64,000 bases of DNA, from contig JBBROD010000016.1 in the NCBI GenBank assembly GCA_038229715.1, forward strand, positions 1 to 64,000. Direction: 5' to 3'. Below, one piece after another: positions 1 through 8,317 of the stretch (positions are counted from its first letter, which is position 1; the number at the start of each line of letters is the position of its first letter). Made by a program: the position numbers and the translations under genes. The notes under the pieces are model-generated. The model had not been told where the DNA came from, made no database searches, and saw only the letters and a list, made by a program, of their open reading frames with translations. This DNA comes from JANMES01 sp038229715. GTDB taxonomy: Bacteria; Planctomycetota; Phycisphaerae; Tepidisphaerales; Tepidisphaeraceae.

Positions 1-674
1 ACACCGGCAAACCCGGCCAGCATGTGGCTGGTGCCTTGCACGCTATGGCAAAGCCCGACGACTTGAATTTCCGGCACGGCCCGCCCGGCGGCAAGCACCA
101 ACATGCTCATCGGGTTGGTGTAGTTGAGCATGATCGCCTGCGGGCACAGGTCGCGCATGTCGCGCAGGATGTCGAGGAAAACCGGCACGGTGCGCAGCCC
201 TTTGAAGAGCCCGCCGGGCCCGACCGTATCGCCGATGCACTGATCCACGCCGTACTTCAGCGGAATGTCGTTATCCCACGCCACGCAGGACAAGCCCGAG
301 ACTTCGACGCAGCAGACGGTGTAATCGCTTCCGGGCAGCATCTCGCGGCGGTTGGCGCTGGCGCGGACGCTCCATCCGTCACTTCGCCCGGCGTCTTTGA
401 TCAGTTGGGTGATGACCTTGAGCATGGTCGCCAAACGTTCGCCGTCGATGTCCACCAGTCGCAGTTCGCCGCGATCGGCCCCGGGGATGAGCAGTACGTC
501 TTTACAAAGCGCGGGGCAGAACCCCGAGCCGGCCCCCAAAAACGTGATGTGGATCGGGCGGGTGATTTTCCCTTTCAGCCCTTCCTGCGAATCCGCGGCC
601 TTGGTGTGGGCGGCGTGACCGAGTTTGGATTCGTCCTGCTTCGGTGCTACTGCGGTGAGGGTGGCGGTGGCCAT
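1..674 (-). CDS. Glycoside hydrolase family 4 (alpha-glucosidase/alpha-galactosidase type), N-terminal part
   Basis: The gene runs off the left edge, so about the first 224 residues are visible. After a ~35-residue polar leader there is a Rossmann-type dinucleotide site (FLGAGSG, residues 45-51, then LVDID near 73-77), and further on GDTVGPGG and NYTNPM, which are family 4 signatures. GH4 enzymes use NAD+ and a divalent metal to cleave alpha-glycosides by an oxidation-elimination route, in the cytoplasm. The start at 674 is chosen because GGAG lies a few bases upstream. It is divergent from an AraC-type regulator 100 bp away, a usual arrangement for an inducible sugar gene. Which sugar it acts on cannot be told from this part. 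Confidence 0.85.
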   Translation of the reverse strand, partial: MATATLTAVAPKQDESKLGHAAHTKAADSQEGLKGKITRPIHITFLGAGSGFCPALCKDVLLIPGADRGELRLVDIDGERLATMLKVITQLIKDAGRSDGWSVRASANRREMLPGSDYTVCCVEVSGLSCVAWDNDIPLKYGVDQCIGDTVGPGGLFKGLRTVPVFLDILRDMRDLCPQAIMLNYTNPMSMLVLAAGRAVPEIQVVGLCHSVQGTSHMLAGFAG

Positions 675-773
675 GAGCGGTTCTCCATTAAAAAAGTTGA
701 AGTTGTGACTAATTTATCAACCCTCAGCCGACTGTACATAGCAGCGATGAGACAAAACTAGTACAATTGTGAT
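675..773. promoter_or_regulatory. Divergent promoter region between GH4 gene and AraC regulator
   Basis: This 99-bp gap must hold the promoters of both genes. On the plus strand TACAAT (762-767) ends 6 bases before the ATG at 774, which would make the regulator mRNA leaderless. The hexamer TTGTGA occurs at 703-708 and again at 767-772, a possible binding site for the regulator. The operator call is a guess from position and repetition only. Confidence 0.35.
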
Positions 774-1631
774 ATGGCGGTCGCTCCGTCCGATAACCTA
801 TCAGACCCCCGCCTGCGGACCGAAGAGCCGCTCCTTTGGCTGGTCGGCGCTGGGCATCAGGTTCGCACGGACGAATCGTATTACTACAACAGCCGCAAGC
901 GCACCGATCGGCCGCAAATGGTGGTGCAGTACACGCTGGCCGGTACCGGCTTTTATCACGACGAACGCGGGCGCACCGAACTGCCGGCCGGGTGGGCGTG
1001 GGTTTCGATCATCCCCGGCGAATTCGAGTACGGTTTTGCCCCGCATACGTTTCAGCCTTACGAATTCACGTTCGTCTGCCTGGACGGTTCGGAAGTCCTC
1101 GACTGGTACCAGCGCCTGACCCAATCGTTCGGCCATGTGATGAACCTGGGCACTGAAGGGCGCATCGGCCCGATGATTTTGGCGCTGGCGCACGCGAAGG
1201 AAACCGGCCGGCTGCCCGATCGCTACGTGCAATCGGCGATGGTGTATCAGTTGCTTATGGAGATTTTCAGCACCGCCAACCGCGCGCGGCTGGATACCTC
1301 GCCGCGCGTGACGCAGGCGCTGCGGCTGATCAGCGAACACGCCGGGGATGCGGATTTCGGTATCGCTCAACTGGCCGTTGCTATGGACTGCTCGCGCGAG
1401 CACGTCACGCGCCTGTTTCGCGCCGCGATCGGCGTGAGCCCGATCGACTATCTCACGCAGCAGCGCCTCCGCCGCGCCGCCGACGCGCTGCGATCCAGCG
1501 GCGACAAACTGGAATTGATCGCCCGCCGATGCGGGTTTACCAACGCGAACTATTTCTGCAGAGCGTTTCGAGAGCACGTGGGCACGACACCGGCGAAGTT
1601 CCGCAAGCAGCCGTGGTTGACGGGGCCGTGA
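774..1631 (+). CDS. AraC-family transcriptional regulator
   Basis: 285 residues. The first ~150 resemble the AraC cupin-like ligand-binding arm. Residues ~185-285 form the two helix-turn-helix motifs of AraC/XylS proteins, including CSREHVTRLFR, the RLRRAADAL helix, and the closing IARRCGFTNANYFCRAFRE...GTTPAKFR block. It probably senses a sugar and controls the divergent GH4 gene; this role is inferred from the divergent layout. A TACAAT box sits 6 bases upstream of the ATG with no Shine-Dalgarno sequence, so translation may start on a leaderless message. Confidence 0.9.
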   Translation: MAVAPSDNLSDPRLRTEEPLLWLVGAGHQVRTDESYYYNSRKRTDRPQMVVQYTLAGTGFYHDERGRTELPAGWAWVSIIPGEFEYGFAPHTFQPYEFTFVCLDGSEVLDWYQRLTQSFGHVMNLGTEGRIGPMILALAHAKETGRLPDRYVQSAMVYQLLMEIFSTANRARLDTSPRVTQALRLISEHAGDADFGIAQLAVAMDCSREHVTRLFRAAIGVSPIDYLTQQRLRRAADALRSSGDKLELIARRCGFTNANYFCRAFREHVGTTPAKFRKQPWLTGP

Positions 1632-1644
1632 GAAGAGAATTTTT

Positions 1645-1825
1645 GCCACAGATGGGGCACGGATGAACACAGATCATGCGGGGAACATGCGACACAGAGT
1701 CACAGAGGCACAGAGTTAAGCACAGAGAGGAAAATCAAAAGCATTGCTCTGTGCATTTCTCCGTGCCTCTGTGCCTCCGTGTCGCATCTTTTCTTATCAG
1801 TGTTCATCTGTGCCCCATCTGTGGC
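1645..1825. repeat. Long imperfect palindrome, CACAGAGG family, copy 1
   Basis: Two arms of about 80 bases face each other: an outer GCCACAGATGGGGCAC part pairs with its complement at 1810-1825, and an inner CACAGAGTCACAGAGGCACAGAG part pairs with CTCTGTGCATTTCTCCGTGCC-type sequence. It lies between convergently oriented genes and could act as a bidirectional terminator. Related copies are at 3011-3109, 24365-24461 and 26160-26258. Confidence 0.85.
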
Positions 1826-1839
1826 AACACATTTTTGTG

Positions 1840-2958
1840 TTAGTAGAAAATCACGAAACCGCCGTCGGGCTTCGCCACCGCCGCGGGGTAGCTCCAGGCG
1901 GGCAGGTCGTTGGCGGTGCCTGCCTGATCGGCCTTGGGTTCGCCGGCTGCGTCGAAGATTTGCCACGCGATCGAGCCGCCTTTCGCCCAGCCGGTACCGA
2001 CGGCGCGGGCGACGAGAATGTCGCCTTTGGCGTTGATGGCGATGGACGGATGTTTGCCTTCGCCGACGGAAATCTCCTTCGCCCGGCTCGGGCCGGCCTT
2101 TGGGATGAGATTGAGAAACACCTCGCCGGCCGTTTCGTACCCCAAGATTCTTGCGTCGGCGGCCTGGCCGAGCGCGAACGTGCTCAGGATGCATTTGCCC
2201 GACTGCATTGGCGCGATCTCGCGCTCGAACGAGACGTTCCCCAGCATCCCGTAGCCGAAGTAAACCGTTCCGCGTTGGGTTTTTTCCTTCGCCTGCCGAA
2301 ACACGCCGAAGAGTTTGCCGTCGGGATCGATTGCGATCTTCAGGCTGCAACAGGCGCAAACGCCCTGCCCGGCCACCTGAATCTCCGGCTCAAACGCCCC
2401 GCCATCGTTGATCGACCGGGCGACCCACACGCGCCGATCCGCCTCGCCCGCATTGGCCCGGCCCGGTGCGTGCCACGCGATGTAAACGTGCCCCGCGTCG
2501 TCAGCCGCGATCGACGGACCGCCGTCCAGCCCGATTTGCTTGCCGATCACATTGCGCTGCGGCTCGAACGCGCCGTCCAGTCCCATCCGCGTGTAAAGCA
2601 GCGGCGTGGCGTTGCCCGGCGCTTTTGGTTCCGCGATGCTCGACCCCATCCACGCGACATGCACGCGCCCGTCACGCCCGAGCGCCATCTGCGCCCCGCG
2701 GACGCTGCCGACCGACAGCGCGCTGCCCTTCTGCGAGTTCACCTGGAGTGCGGGAGTGAATGTCTTGCCGTCGGTAGTCGTGGTGTAGAACAGATCGCCG
2801 CGATTATCGGGGCCTTTGTAGTAGATAAGATGAATCGTCCCCTTGCCATCGACAGCCGCCTGCGGCTCGATCCCGCCGTCGGGAACGCGGACAGTCATTG
2901 TGTCGGCAAAGGCGAAGTTAGTGAGCAAGAGGAATAAGCAGGCAGCGATGCGTTGCAT
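1840..2958 (-). CDS. Secreted sialidase-like (BNR/Asp-box) beta-propeller protein
   Basis: About 372 residues with a signal peptide (hydrophobic LFLLLTNFAFA, likely cleavage after FADT). Repeated beta-strand blocks contain Asp-box-like turns (TTTDGKTF, SINDGGAF) and recurring GRVHVAW / GHVYIAWH strands, as in sialidase/BNR propellers. No complete set of sialidase catalytic residues is evident, so substrate binding or another exo-activity is as likely. The ATG at 2958 is preferred over one four codons upstream because GGGAG lies five bases before it and overlaps the alternative start. Its target is probably a secreted or surface glycan. Confidence 0.7.
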   Translation of the reverse strand: MQRIAACLFLLLTNFAFADTMTVRVPDGGIEPQAAVDGKGTIHLIYYKGPDNRGDLFYTTTTDGKTFTPALQVNSQKGSALSVGSVRGAQMALGRDGRVHVAWMGSSIAEPKAPGNATPLLYTRMGLDGAFEPQRNVIGKQIGLDGGPSIAADDAGHVYIAWHAPGRANAGEADRRVWVARSINDGGAFEPEIQVAGQGVCACCSLKIAIDPDGKLFGVFRQAKEKTQRGTVYFGYGMLGNVSFEREIAPMQSGKCILSTFALGQAADARILGYETAGEVFLNLIPKAGPSRAKEISVGEGKHPSIAINAKGDILVARAVGTGWAKGGSIAWQIFDAAGEPKADQAGTANDLPAWSYPAAVAKPDGGFVIFY

Positions 2959-3010
2959 AGCGACTCCCATTGGAACGACAACTCATTTCGCGATTTCCAC
3001 CAACGAATTT

Positions 3011-3109
3011 ATGCGACACAGAGGCACAGAGACACAGAGTTAAGCACAGAGAATTCGTTTTTGTTTGTCTCTGTGCTTGCCTCTGTGTCTCTGTGCCTCT
3101 GTGTCGCAT
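3011..3109. repeat. Near-perfect palindrome, CACAGAGG family, copy 2
   Basis: ATGCGACACAGAGGCACAGA at the left end is mirrored at the right end. The arms are ~40 bases around a short AT-rich loop. It sits upstream of the BNR gene and downstream of folD, which both read leftward. Confidence 0.9.
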
Positions 3110-3145
3110 TCTATTTTCAAGCAGCGACGTTGCCCATGAAGCTTC

Positions 3146-4012
3146 TCACCCCTCGTACAAAATCTCCGCGCTCCGCAGCGTGTTCTTCAGCAGCATCACG
3201 ACGGTCATCGGCCCCACCCCGCCGGGGACGGGCGTGATGTGGCCGGCGATTTCTTTCACCGCGTTGAACTGCAAATCGCCGACCGTCTTGGTCGATCCGT
3301 CCGGCTGCTTCACGCGGCTAATACCCACGTCGATCACGACCGCCCCGGGCTTGACATGCTCCGGCCCGATCAGGCCCGGCTTGCCAACGGCGACCACCAG
3401 AATATCCGCGTTTTTTGTGTGCGATTTCAGATCGCGCGTGGCGATGTGACACGTCGTGACGGTCGCCATCTTCTCCAGCAGCAGCAGCGAGACGGGTTTG
3501 CCGACAATCTCGCTCGCGCCGATCACGACGGCGTTGGCGCCTTCGATCTCCACGCCCGTCGACAAAATCAGCTCGATCACCGCGCCAGCCGTGCAGGGCG
3601 CGATCAGCGTATGGCCGTACACGACGTAGCCGATATTGGCGGGGTTGACGCCTTCAACGTCTTTCACCACGTCGATTTCGTACTGCAGACGCGCCCGATC
3701 CATGTGCGCCGGCAGCGGCAGGTGCATCATAATACCGGTGACGGTTTTGTCCTTGTTCAGCCGGCGGATTTCCTTCTTCATATAGCGCTGGCTGACGTCA
3801 TCGGGAATGTGCAGGAGCGTGTAGTCGATCCCCAGCGCCCGGCAGGCTTCCCCTTGCCGTTCCGCGTACAGCGCCCCGGCCGGCGTCGCGCCGACGAGCA
3901 TCGCCGTCAGGTGGACGCGATGCCCCTTACCCGCCAGTTCCGCGATGCGGGTTTTGACCCGTTCCCTGAATGTCGCCGCTAACGCGACGCCGTCGATAAC
4001 CTTCGCCGACAT
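3146..4012 (-). CDS. folD: FolD-like methylenetetrahydrofolate dehydrogenase/cyclohydrolase, catalytic lysine missing
   Basis: 288 residues, normal FolD length. FolD interconverts 5,10-methylene- and 10-formyl-tetrahydrofolate in the cytoplasm. The family blocks are present: PLPAHMD, KDVEGVNPANIG, VVIGASEIVGKP (NADP site), VAVGKPGLIG and the ending TPVPGGVGPMTV. In the active-site helix, however, the usual YxxxKxKxC pattern reads Y49-A-E-R-Q53-G-E55-A-C: the two lysines, including the general-base lysine (K56 in E. coli), are Gln and Glu. Dehydrogenase activity could survive; cyclohydrolase activity is doubtful. The start at 4012 follows TATACT (4027-4022) by 9 bases with no Shine-Dalgarno, so a very short leader is likely. 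Confidence 0.85.
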   Translation of the reverse strand: MSAKVIDGVALAATFRERVKTRIAELAGKGHRVHLTAMLVGATPAGALYAERQGEACRALGIDYTLLHIPDDVSQRYMKKEIRRLNKDKTVTGIMMHLPLPAHMDRARLQYEIDVVKDVEGVNPANIGYVVYGHTLIAPCTAGAVIELILSTGVEIEGANAVVIGASEIVGKPVSLLLLEKMATVTTCHIATRDLKSHTKNADILVVAVGKPGLIGPEHVKPGAVVIDVGISRVKQPDGSTKTVGDLQFNAVKEIAGHITPVPGGVGPMTVVMLLKNTLRSAEILYEG

Positions 4013-4082
4013 AGGCCGGTGAGTATACGGGAAAGCACCTACGTCCGCGAAGCCGCAACCGAACGCTCGGTGGTGGTCGATC

Positions 4083-4210
4083 TGAAAACTCGACAGTACC
4101 ACGGGCCTCCGGCCCGTGCTAACGGCGCTGAAATGTCTGCGAGCTCAAGTTTTTCGAAGGACCGACTCGATCGGCACGGGCCGGAGGCCCGTGGTACAGG
4201 TGAGTTCCCA
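4083..4210. repeat. Palindromic element, CCACGGGCCTCCGGCCCGTG family, copy 1
   Basis: The left arm contains the self-complementary TACCACGGGCCTCCGGCCCG and the right arm repeats it inverted (GGCACGGGCCGGAGGCCCGT), with a ~55-base middle. It lies between the divergent folD and truA genes. Other copies are at 42240, 48058, 54653 and 63364; the best copies have TGGGTCAGTTTGAAA-type ends. Confidence 0.85.
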
Positions 4211-4302
4211 ATTGACGCAATCGCCAACCGTTCGAACAGACCCGCAAGCGAATGCTCCGCGAAGGAGCAGATCGCGTGATTTCCCTGTATCATCCCCTGC
4301 CC

Positions 4303-5142
4303 ATGCCCACGCAGCGGTACAAAATGACGATCGCCTACCGCGGAACGGGTTACTACGGGTGGCAGTTCCAACTCGCCCAGCCGAACTACAACGGCCCGCG
4401 CCCGCCGGAAGGCGAAGGGCTGCCGACCATTCAGGAAAAGCTCACCCGCATTCTGCAAGGCGTCGTCGGGCATCCCGTGACGATCGTCGGCTCCAGCCGG
4501 ACAGATACCGGCGTACATGCCAAAGGACAAATCGCCCATTTCGACACCGACCAACTTCAAATCCCCACCGAGGGCATGCGCCGCGCCGTGAACCACCGCC
4601 TGCCCGACGACATCCTCGTCCGCAGCATCGAGCCGGTGCCCGACAGTTTCCACGCGATCCTCAGCACGCGGTCCAAGCGATACCAGTACGACATCTGGAA
4701 CGCGTACGACCGCCCGCTGTTCGCGGCCGATCTATCGTGGCATCGCTGGCACGAGTTGGACGTCGACTCGATGATCGCCGCTGCAAAGTATTTCGAAGGC
4801 GCGCACGATTTCACCAGTTTCGCCCGCCCCGGCCACAAGCGGGCGACCACCATCCGCACGATTTACGAATGCAGCGTCTCCTACCGCAACCCGCGGCTCG
4901 TCATCGGCGTTGAAGGCAACGGTTTTTTGTGGAACATGGTTAGAATCATGGTCGGCACGCTGGTGGAAGTCGGCCTCGGGCGATTCAAGCCGAGCGATAT
5001 TCCGAAAATGCTTGAAGCCAAGGACCGCACCGCCGCCGGCTCAACCGCTCCGCCGCACGGGTTGTTCTTACACTGGATCTATACTTGGGAAGAGCACGAT
5101 GCCCACGCGGCGGGCGATGAAGAAGCGTTGAACGAGGAATGA
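4303..5142 (+). CDS. truA: tRNA pseudouridine(38-40) synthase TruA
   Basis: 279 residues. TruA converts uridines 38-40 of the tRNA anticodon stem to pseudouridine. The catalytic motif SSRTDTGVHA carries the nucleophilic Asp at residue 68. Further family blocks follow: RSIEPVPDSFHA, SKRYQYDIW, DFTSFARPG and the C-terminal GNGFLWNMVRIMVGTL. A longer reading frame begins upstream at 4252, but the ATG at 4303 gives the usual N-terminus (RYKMTIAYRGTGYYGWQ). TATCAT at 4288-4293 lies 9 bases before it, and no Shine-Dalgarno is seen. A ~14-residue insertion (NYNGPRPPEGEG) follows the first strand. Confidence 0.95.
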   Translation: MPTQRYKMTIAYRGTGYYGWQFQLAQPNYNGPRPPEGEGLPTIQEKLTRILQGVVGHPVTIVGSSRTDTGVHAKGQIAHFDTDQLQIPTEGMRRAVNHRLPDDILVRSIEPVPDSFHAILSTRSKRYQYDIWNAYDRPLFAADLSWHRWHELDVDSMIAAAKYFEGAHDFTSFARPGHKRATTIRTIYECSVSYRNPRLVIGVEGNGFLWNMVRIMVGTLVEVGLGRFKPSDIPKMLEAKDRTAAGSTAPPHGLFLHWIYTWEEHDAHAAGDEEALNEE

Positions 5143-5151
5143 TGGGTGAAA

Positions 5152-5371
5152 CCCGATATCCAAATGAAATCCGAATGACGAAACCCGAAATCCGAATGAA
5201 TGACGAATGACGAAATCCGAAGCCCGAATCAATGACGAATGACGAAATCCGAATGTCGAACTTCCGAGTATTGAATTTTTTCGTTATTCGTCATTCGGAT
5301 TTCGTCATTCATTCGGATTTCGGGTTTCGTCATTCGGATTTCACGCAGGCTTTCGTCATTCGGATTTCAAC
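5152..5371. repeat. Long palindrome, ATCCGAATGACGAAACCCGA family, copy 1
   Basis: Several tandem units of ATCCGAATGACGAA / CGAAATCCGAATGAATGAC face inverted units (GTCATTCGGATTTCG, TCATTCATTCGGATTTCGGG) around an AT-rich centre. It fills nearly all the space between truA and the glycosyltransferase gene. Full copies recur at 6558, 24864 and 52464, with worn copies at 10703 and 32188. Confidence 0.9.
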
Positions 5372-5388
5372 TAGGCACTCGGTTTGAT

Positions 5389-6561
5389 ATGAAAATCGTC
5401 CACCTCATCACTCGCCTGATCATCGGCGGCGCGCAGGAGAACACGCTGCTTTCCTGTGAAGGCCAGCACCATCTCGGGCACGACGTGACGCTGATCACCG
5501 GGCCGGCGCTCGGGCCGGAAGGGTCGCTGATGAAGCGGGCGCAGGAGTACGGCTACAAAGTCATTGTGCTGAATGAAATGCACCGTGCGATCGAACCACG
5601 CGAGGATTGGAAATCGTACCGCCGGCTGGTGGCGATGCTGCGGGAGATCAAGCCGGACATCGTCCACACGCACAGCAGCAAGGCCGGCATCATCGGCCGA
5701 TGGGCGGCGCACAAGGCCGGTTGCAAGGGCATCGTCCACACCATCCATGGGCTGGCGTTTACCGCATCGACCAGCGCGACGGTGAACCGCATCTACAAGT
5801 GGCTTGAACGCCGGACCGCGCCGATCAGTTCAAGGATCGTCTGCGTGGCCGACTCCATGCGCGATCAGTCGCTGGCTGTGAATATCGGGCGGTTCGAGCA
5901 GTACGTCACGGTCTATAGCGGCATGGAGACGAGCCAGTTCGTCAACCCGCCGGTGGATCGCGCGACGGTTCGCCGCGAATTGGGATTGGCCGATGAGCAT
6001 GTCGCGGTCGGCACGATCGCAAGGCTGTTTGATTTGAAAGGTCACGACGATCTGCTCGACATCGCCCCGCGCCTGTGCGAGCGATACCCGAACCTCCGCT
6101 GGCTTTGGATCGGCGACGGCACGCTGCGGCCGAAGTTCGAGGCGCGGATCAAGGAAATGAACCTCAAAGGCCGCTTCATCTTCACCGGCATGGTTTCGCC
6201 AACGAAAATCCCGCAGTTGGCCGGCGCGATGGACATCCTGGTGCATCCGTCGCGCCGCGAAGGGCTTGCGCGGGCGCTCCCGCAAGGCCAACTCGCCGGC
6301 AAGCCGGTGATTACCTACGACATCGACGGCGCCAAAGAAGGCGTGCTGGACGACGTGAGCGGTTACGTGCTGCCGCCGTTTGATAAAAATCTCCTCGCAC
6401 AGAAAATCGCGCTATTATTTGATAACCCCGCCCAGCGGCAAACGATGGGCGACGCGGGACGGGCGTTTGCGCTGTCACGGTTTGAAACGAAAGTGATGGT
6501 GGCGGGGTTGGAAAAGGTGTATCGGTCTGTCGAAATGACCCATGAGAAAACCGGAACTTGA
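5389..6561 (+). CDS. Glycosyltransferase family 4
   Basis: 390 residues with the two-Rossmann (GT-B) layout. The N-terminal half starts MKIVHLITRLIIGGAQENT (the GGAE/GGAQ acceptor loop) and contains DIVHTHSSKAGIIGR. The C-terminal half contains GTIARLFDLKGHDDLL, WLWIGDG and the donor-binding segment HPSRREGLARALPQGQ, where the second Glu of the EX7E motif is Gln. Such enzymes transfer a sugar from a nucleotide donor, typically for polysaccharide or glycolipid synthesis at the inner membrane. It is followed by a PIG-L deacetylase gene in the same direction, so the pair may modify one glycan. No clear ribosome site separates the ATG from the repeat just upstream. Confidence 0.9.
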   Translation: MKIVHLITRLIIGGAQENTLLSCEGQHHLGHDVTLITGPALGPEGSLMKRAQEYGYKVIVLNEMHRAIEPREDWKSYRRLVAMLREIKPDIVHTHSSKAGIIGRWAAHKAGCKGIVHTIHGLAFTASTSATVNRIYKWLERRTAPISSRIVCVADSMRDQSLAVNIGRFEQYVTVYSGMETSQFVNPPVDRATVRRELGLADEHVAVGTIARLFDLKGHDDLLDIAPRLCERYPNLRWLWIGDGTLRPKFEARIKEMNLKGRFIFTGMVSPTKIPQLAGAMDILVHPSRREGLARALPQGQLAGKPVITYDIDGAKEGVLDDVSGYVLPPFDKNLLAQKIALLFDNPAQRQTMGDAGRAFALSRFETKVMVAGLEKVYRSVEMTHEKTGT

Positions 6562-6790
6562 AATCCGAATGACGACGGCCAAAACTTAAAATCCGAATGA
6601 CGAAACCCGAAATCCGAATGAATGACGAATGACGAAACCCGAAATCCGAATGAATGACGAATGACGAAACCAGAATGTCGAACTTCCGAGTATTGAGTTT
6701 TTCGTTATTCGTCATTCGGATTTCGTCATTCATTCGGATTTCGGGTTTCGTCATTCGGATTTTAAGTTCCGGCTTTCGTCATTCGGATTT
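6558..6790. repeat. Long palindrome, ATCCGAATGACGAAACCCGA family, copy 2
   Basis: Same units and inverted layout as the copy at 5152. It starts inside the stop region of the glycosyltransferase gene and ends 5 bases before the AGGAG of the next gene, so it fits tightly between two co-directional genes and must be transcribed if they form an operon. Confidence 0.9.
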
Positions 6791-6801
6791 ACAGGAGCAA
6801 C

Positions 6802-7470
6802 ATGTCATCCTTCCTCGTTTTCGGCCCGCATCCTGACGACCAGGAGCTCGGCATGGGCGGCACGATCGCCAAGCTCCACAAGCAAGGGCATAAGGTTCAC
6901 CTGGTCGACATGACCACCGGCGAGCCCACGCCCAACGGCAGCGAGGAAATCCGCGCTGTCGAAAAAGCCGCAGCGGCGAAAATCCTCGGCGTCGAGCGCA
7001 CGCTCGTCGGCTTGAAAAACCGCGAGGTGGTTCATTCGATCGAAGCCCGCCACAAAGTCGCCGCCGTCCTCCGCCGGCACCGGCCGACGACGATGTTTAT
7101 CCCGTACCCAATTGACGCCCATCCCGATCACGTCGCTGTAACGCGCATCTGCGAAGACGCCCGCTTCGACGCCAAGCTCACCAAAAGCACCATCCCCGGC
7201 GAGCCGTGGCACACGAAAAACATCATCTACTATTACTGCACGCACCTGCGGATGAACTTCAACCCCACGTTCTGCATCGACGTGAGCGACACGGTCGAAA
7301 CAAAATGGGAAGCGGTGGCTGCGTACAAAAGCCAGTTCGACCACAACAAAGTGCCCGAGATGGTGAAAACCCTGACCGCCTACTTCGGCAGCCGAATCGG
7401 GACGGCTCACGCGGAGCCGTTCTTCTCGCACGAGGTAATCGGGTTCAGTGGGCTGGATCAGCTGGTGTAA
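6802..7470 (+). CDS. PIG-L family deacetylase (BshB1-like)
   Basis: 222 residues. PIG-L/LmbE enzymes are zinc-dependent N-deacetylases acting on GlcNAc-type substrates. The metal motif FGPHPDDQELGMGG (H10, D12-D13) opens the protein and AHPDH (about residues 110-114) supplies the third ligand. The spacing and the EPTPNGSEE stretch resemble BshB1 of bacillithiol synthesis, but no bshA or bshC is in the window, so glycan deacetylation alongside the upstream GT4 is equally plausible. AGGAG lies 7 bases before the ATG. Confidence 0.88.
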   Translation: MSSFLVFGPHPDDQELGMGGTIAKLHKQGHKVHLVDMTTGEPTPNGSEEIRAVEKAAAAKILGVERTLVGLKNREVVHSIEARHKVAAVLRRHRPTTMFIPYPIDAHPDHVAVTRICEDARFDAKLTKSTIPGEPWHTKNIIYYYCTHLRMNFNPTFCIDVSDTVETKWEAVAAYKSQFDHNKVPEMVKTLTAYFGSRIGTAHAEPFFSHEVIGFSGLDQLV

Positions 7471-7482
7471 TGTGCGTTTGTG

Positions 7483-7606
7483 GTAGGACAGACATTCCTG
7501 TCTGTCACGAGGCGAGGTACTCCGCGACTCGTACTCTTAAGCTACTTGCGATGGGTGCGGACGGATGAGTACATCCGCCCGTGACAGACAAGAATGTCTG
7601 TCCTAC
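7483..7606. repeat. Compound hairpin, GTAGGACAGACATTCCTGTC family
   Basis: The outer arms GTAGGACAGACATTCCTGTC and its complement (ending at 7606) enclose an inner self-complementary unit GCGGACGGATGAGTACATCC. The inner unit resembles the palindrome inserted in argH at 20540. It occupies most of the gap between the PIG-L gene and the response regulator. Confidence 0.8.
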
Positions 7607-7664
7607 TGAAAACATATCTGTGCAAATTTGGTATCGCCCGCGATTTGAGGTTCAATAGCCACCG

Positions 7665-8282
7665 ATGCCGACCGCCCTGCCAACCCGTCGTCCGCCGAGC
7701 GTGATGTTTGTGGAAGACGAACCGCGGCTGCGGGAAATTCTCTCATCAGCGATGAGCTCGTGGGGATTCGTCGTCGACACCGCCCGCAGCGGCGAAGAGG
7801 CGCTGCGCGAGATGGGCGAATCGGCCCGCGATATCGCGCTGCTCGATCTGAATCTGCCCGGCATGGGCGGGATCGAGCTGTTCGAGCAGATCCGCCAGCG
7901 CTGGCCGCAGACGGCCGTCATCATTCTCACCGGCTTCGGCGATCTGAGCGCCGCTCAAGCCGCTATCCGGCTGGACGTCGTCGACTTTCTCACCAAGCCC
8001 TGTCGATTGGACGATCTGGAAACCGCGCTCGACCGCGCCTGGAAGCGAAGCCCCGCCAGCCAACTACCGATCATCCCCGACGCGCAACTGACGGCCGACT
8101 CCGCCGAGCCCGGAAAAACGCTGGAAGAAATCGAGCGAAGACACATCCTGGACACGCTTGCCAGAAACAACGGCAACCGCACCGCCGCCGCCAAAGAGCT
8201 CGGCATCAGCCGGCGCACACTGCAGTACCGGCTGAGCGAGTATCAGGAAAAGGGATGGGTCGAATCAAAGGATGAAGTGTAA
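7665..8282 (+). CDS. Response regulator with Fis-type helix-turn-helix (RegA/ActR-like)
   Basis: 205 residues. An N-terminal receiver domain (acidic pair EDE near residue 17-19, phospho-acceptor in LLDLNLPGMGG near 59, switch Thr in ILTGFG, Lys in FLTKPCR) is followed by a short linker and a C-terminal Fis-like domain, EIERRHILDTLARNNGNRTA...LGISRRTLQYRL. There is no AAA+ domain between them, which places it with RegA/ActR/PrrA-type regulators rather than NtrC. No histidine kinase is nearby, so it is an orphan here. Its last codons overlap a small hairpin (8264-8300). Confidence 0.9.
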   Translation: MPTALPTRRPPSVMFVEDEPRLREILSSAMSSWGFVVDTARSGEEALREMGESARDIALLDLNLPGMGGIELFEQIRQRWPQTAVIILTGFGDLSAAQAAIRLDVVDFLTKPCRLDDLETALDRAWKRSPASQLPIIPDAQLTADSAEPGKTLEEIERRHILDTLARNNGNRTAAAKELGISRRTLQYRLSEYQEKGWVESKDEV

Positions 8283-8300
8283 TTTTTTTTCATCCTTCAT
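8264..8300 (+). terminator. Hairpin overlapping response-regulator stop codon
   Basis: AAGGATGAA pairs with TTCATCCTT across a loop that contains the TAA and a run of eight T. This could be the transcription terminator or a small repeat element. Confidence 0.45.
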
Positions 8301-8317
8301 CCTTCCGCCTTTATCCT

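Noticed and set aside
5152..5371. Possible CRISPR array, because of repeated ATCCGAATGACGAA units
   Set aside because: Units are short, have no unique spacers, and are arranged as an inverted repeat; no cas genes are present.
6802..7470. Assignment of the PIG-L gene as bshB1
   Set aside because: Motifs resemble BshB1 but no other bacillithiol gene is nearby and the adjacent GT4 does not look like BshA.
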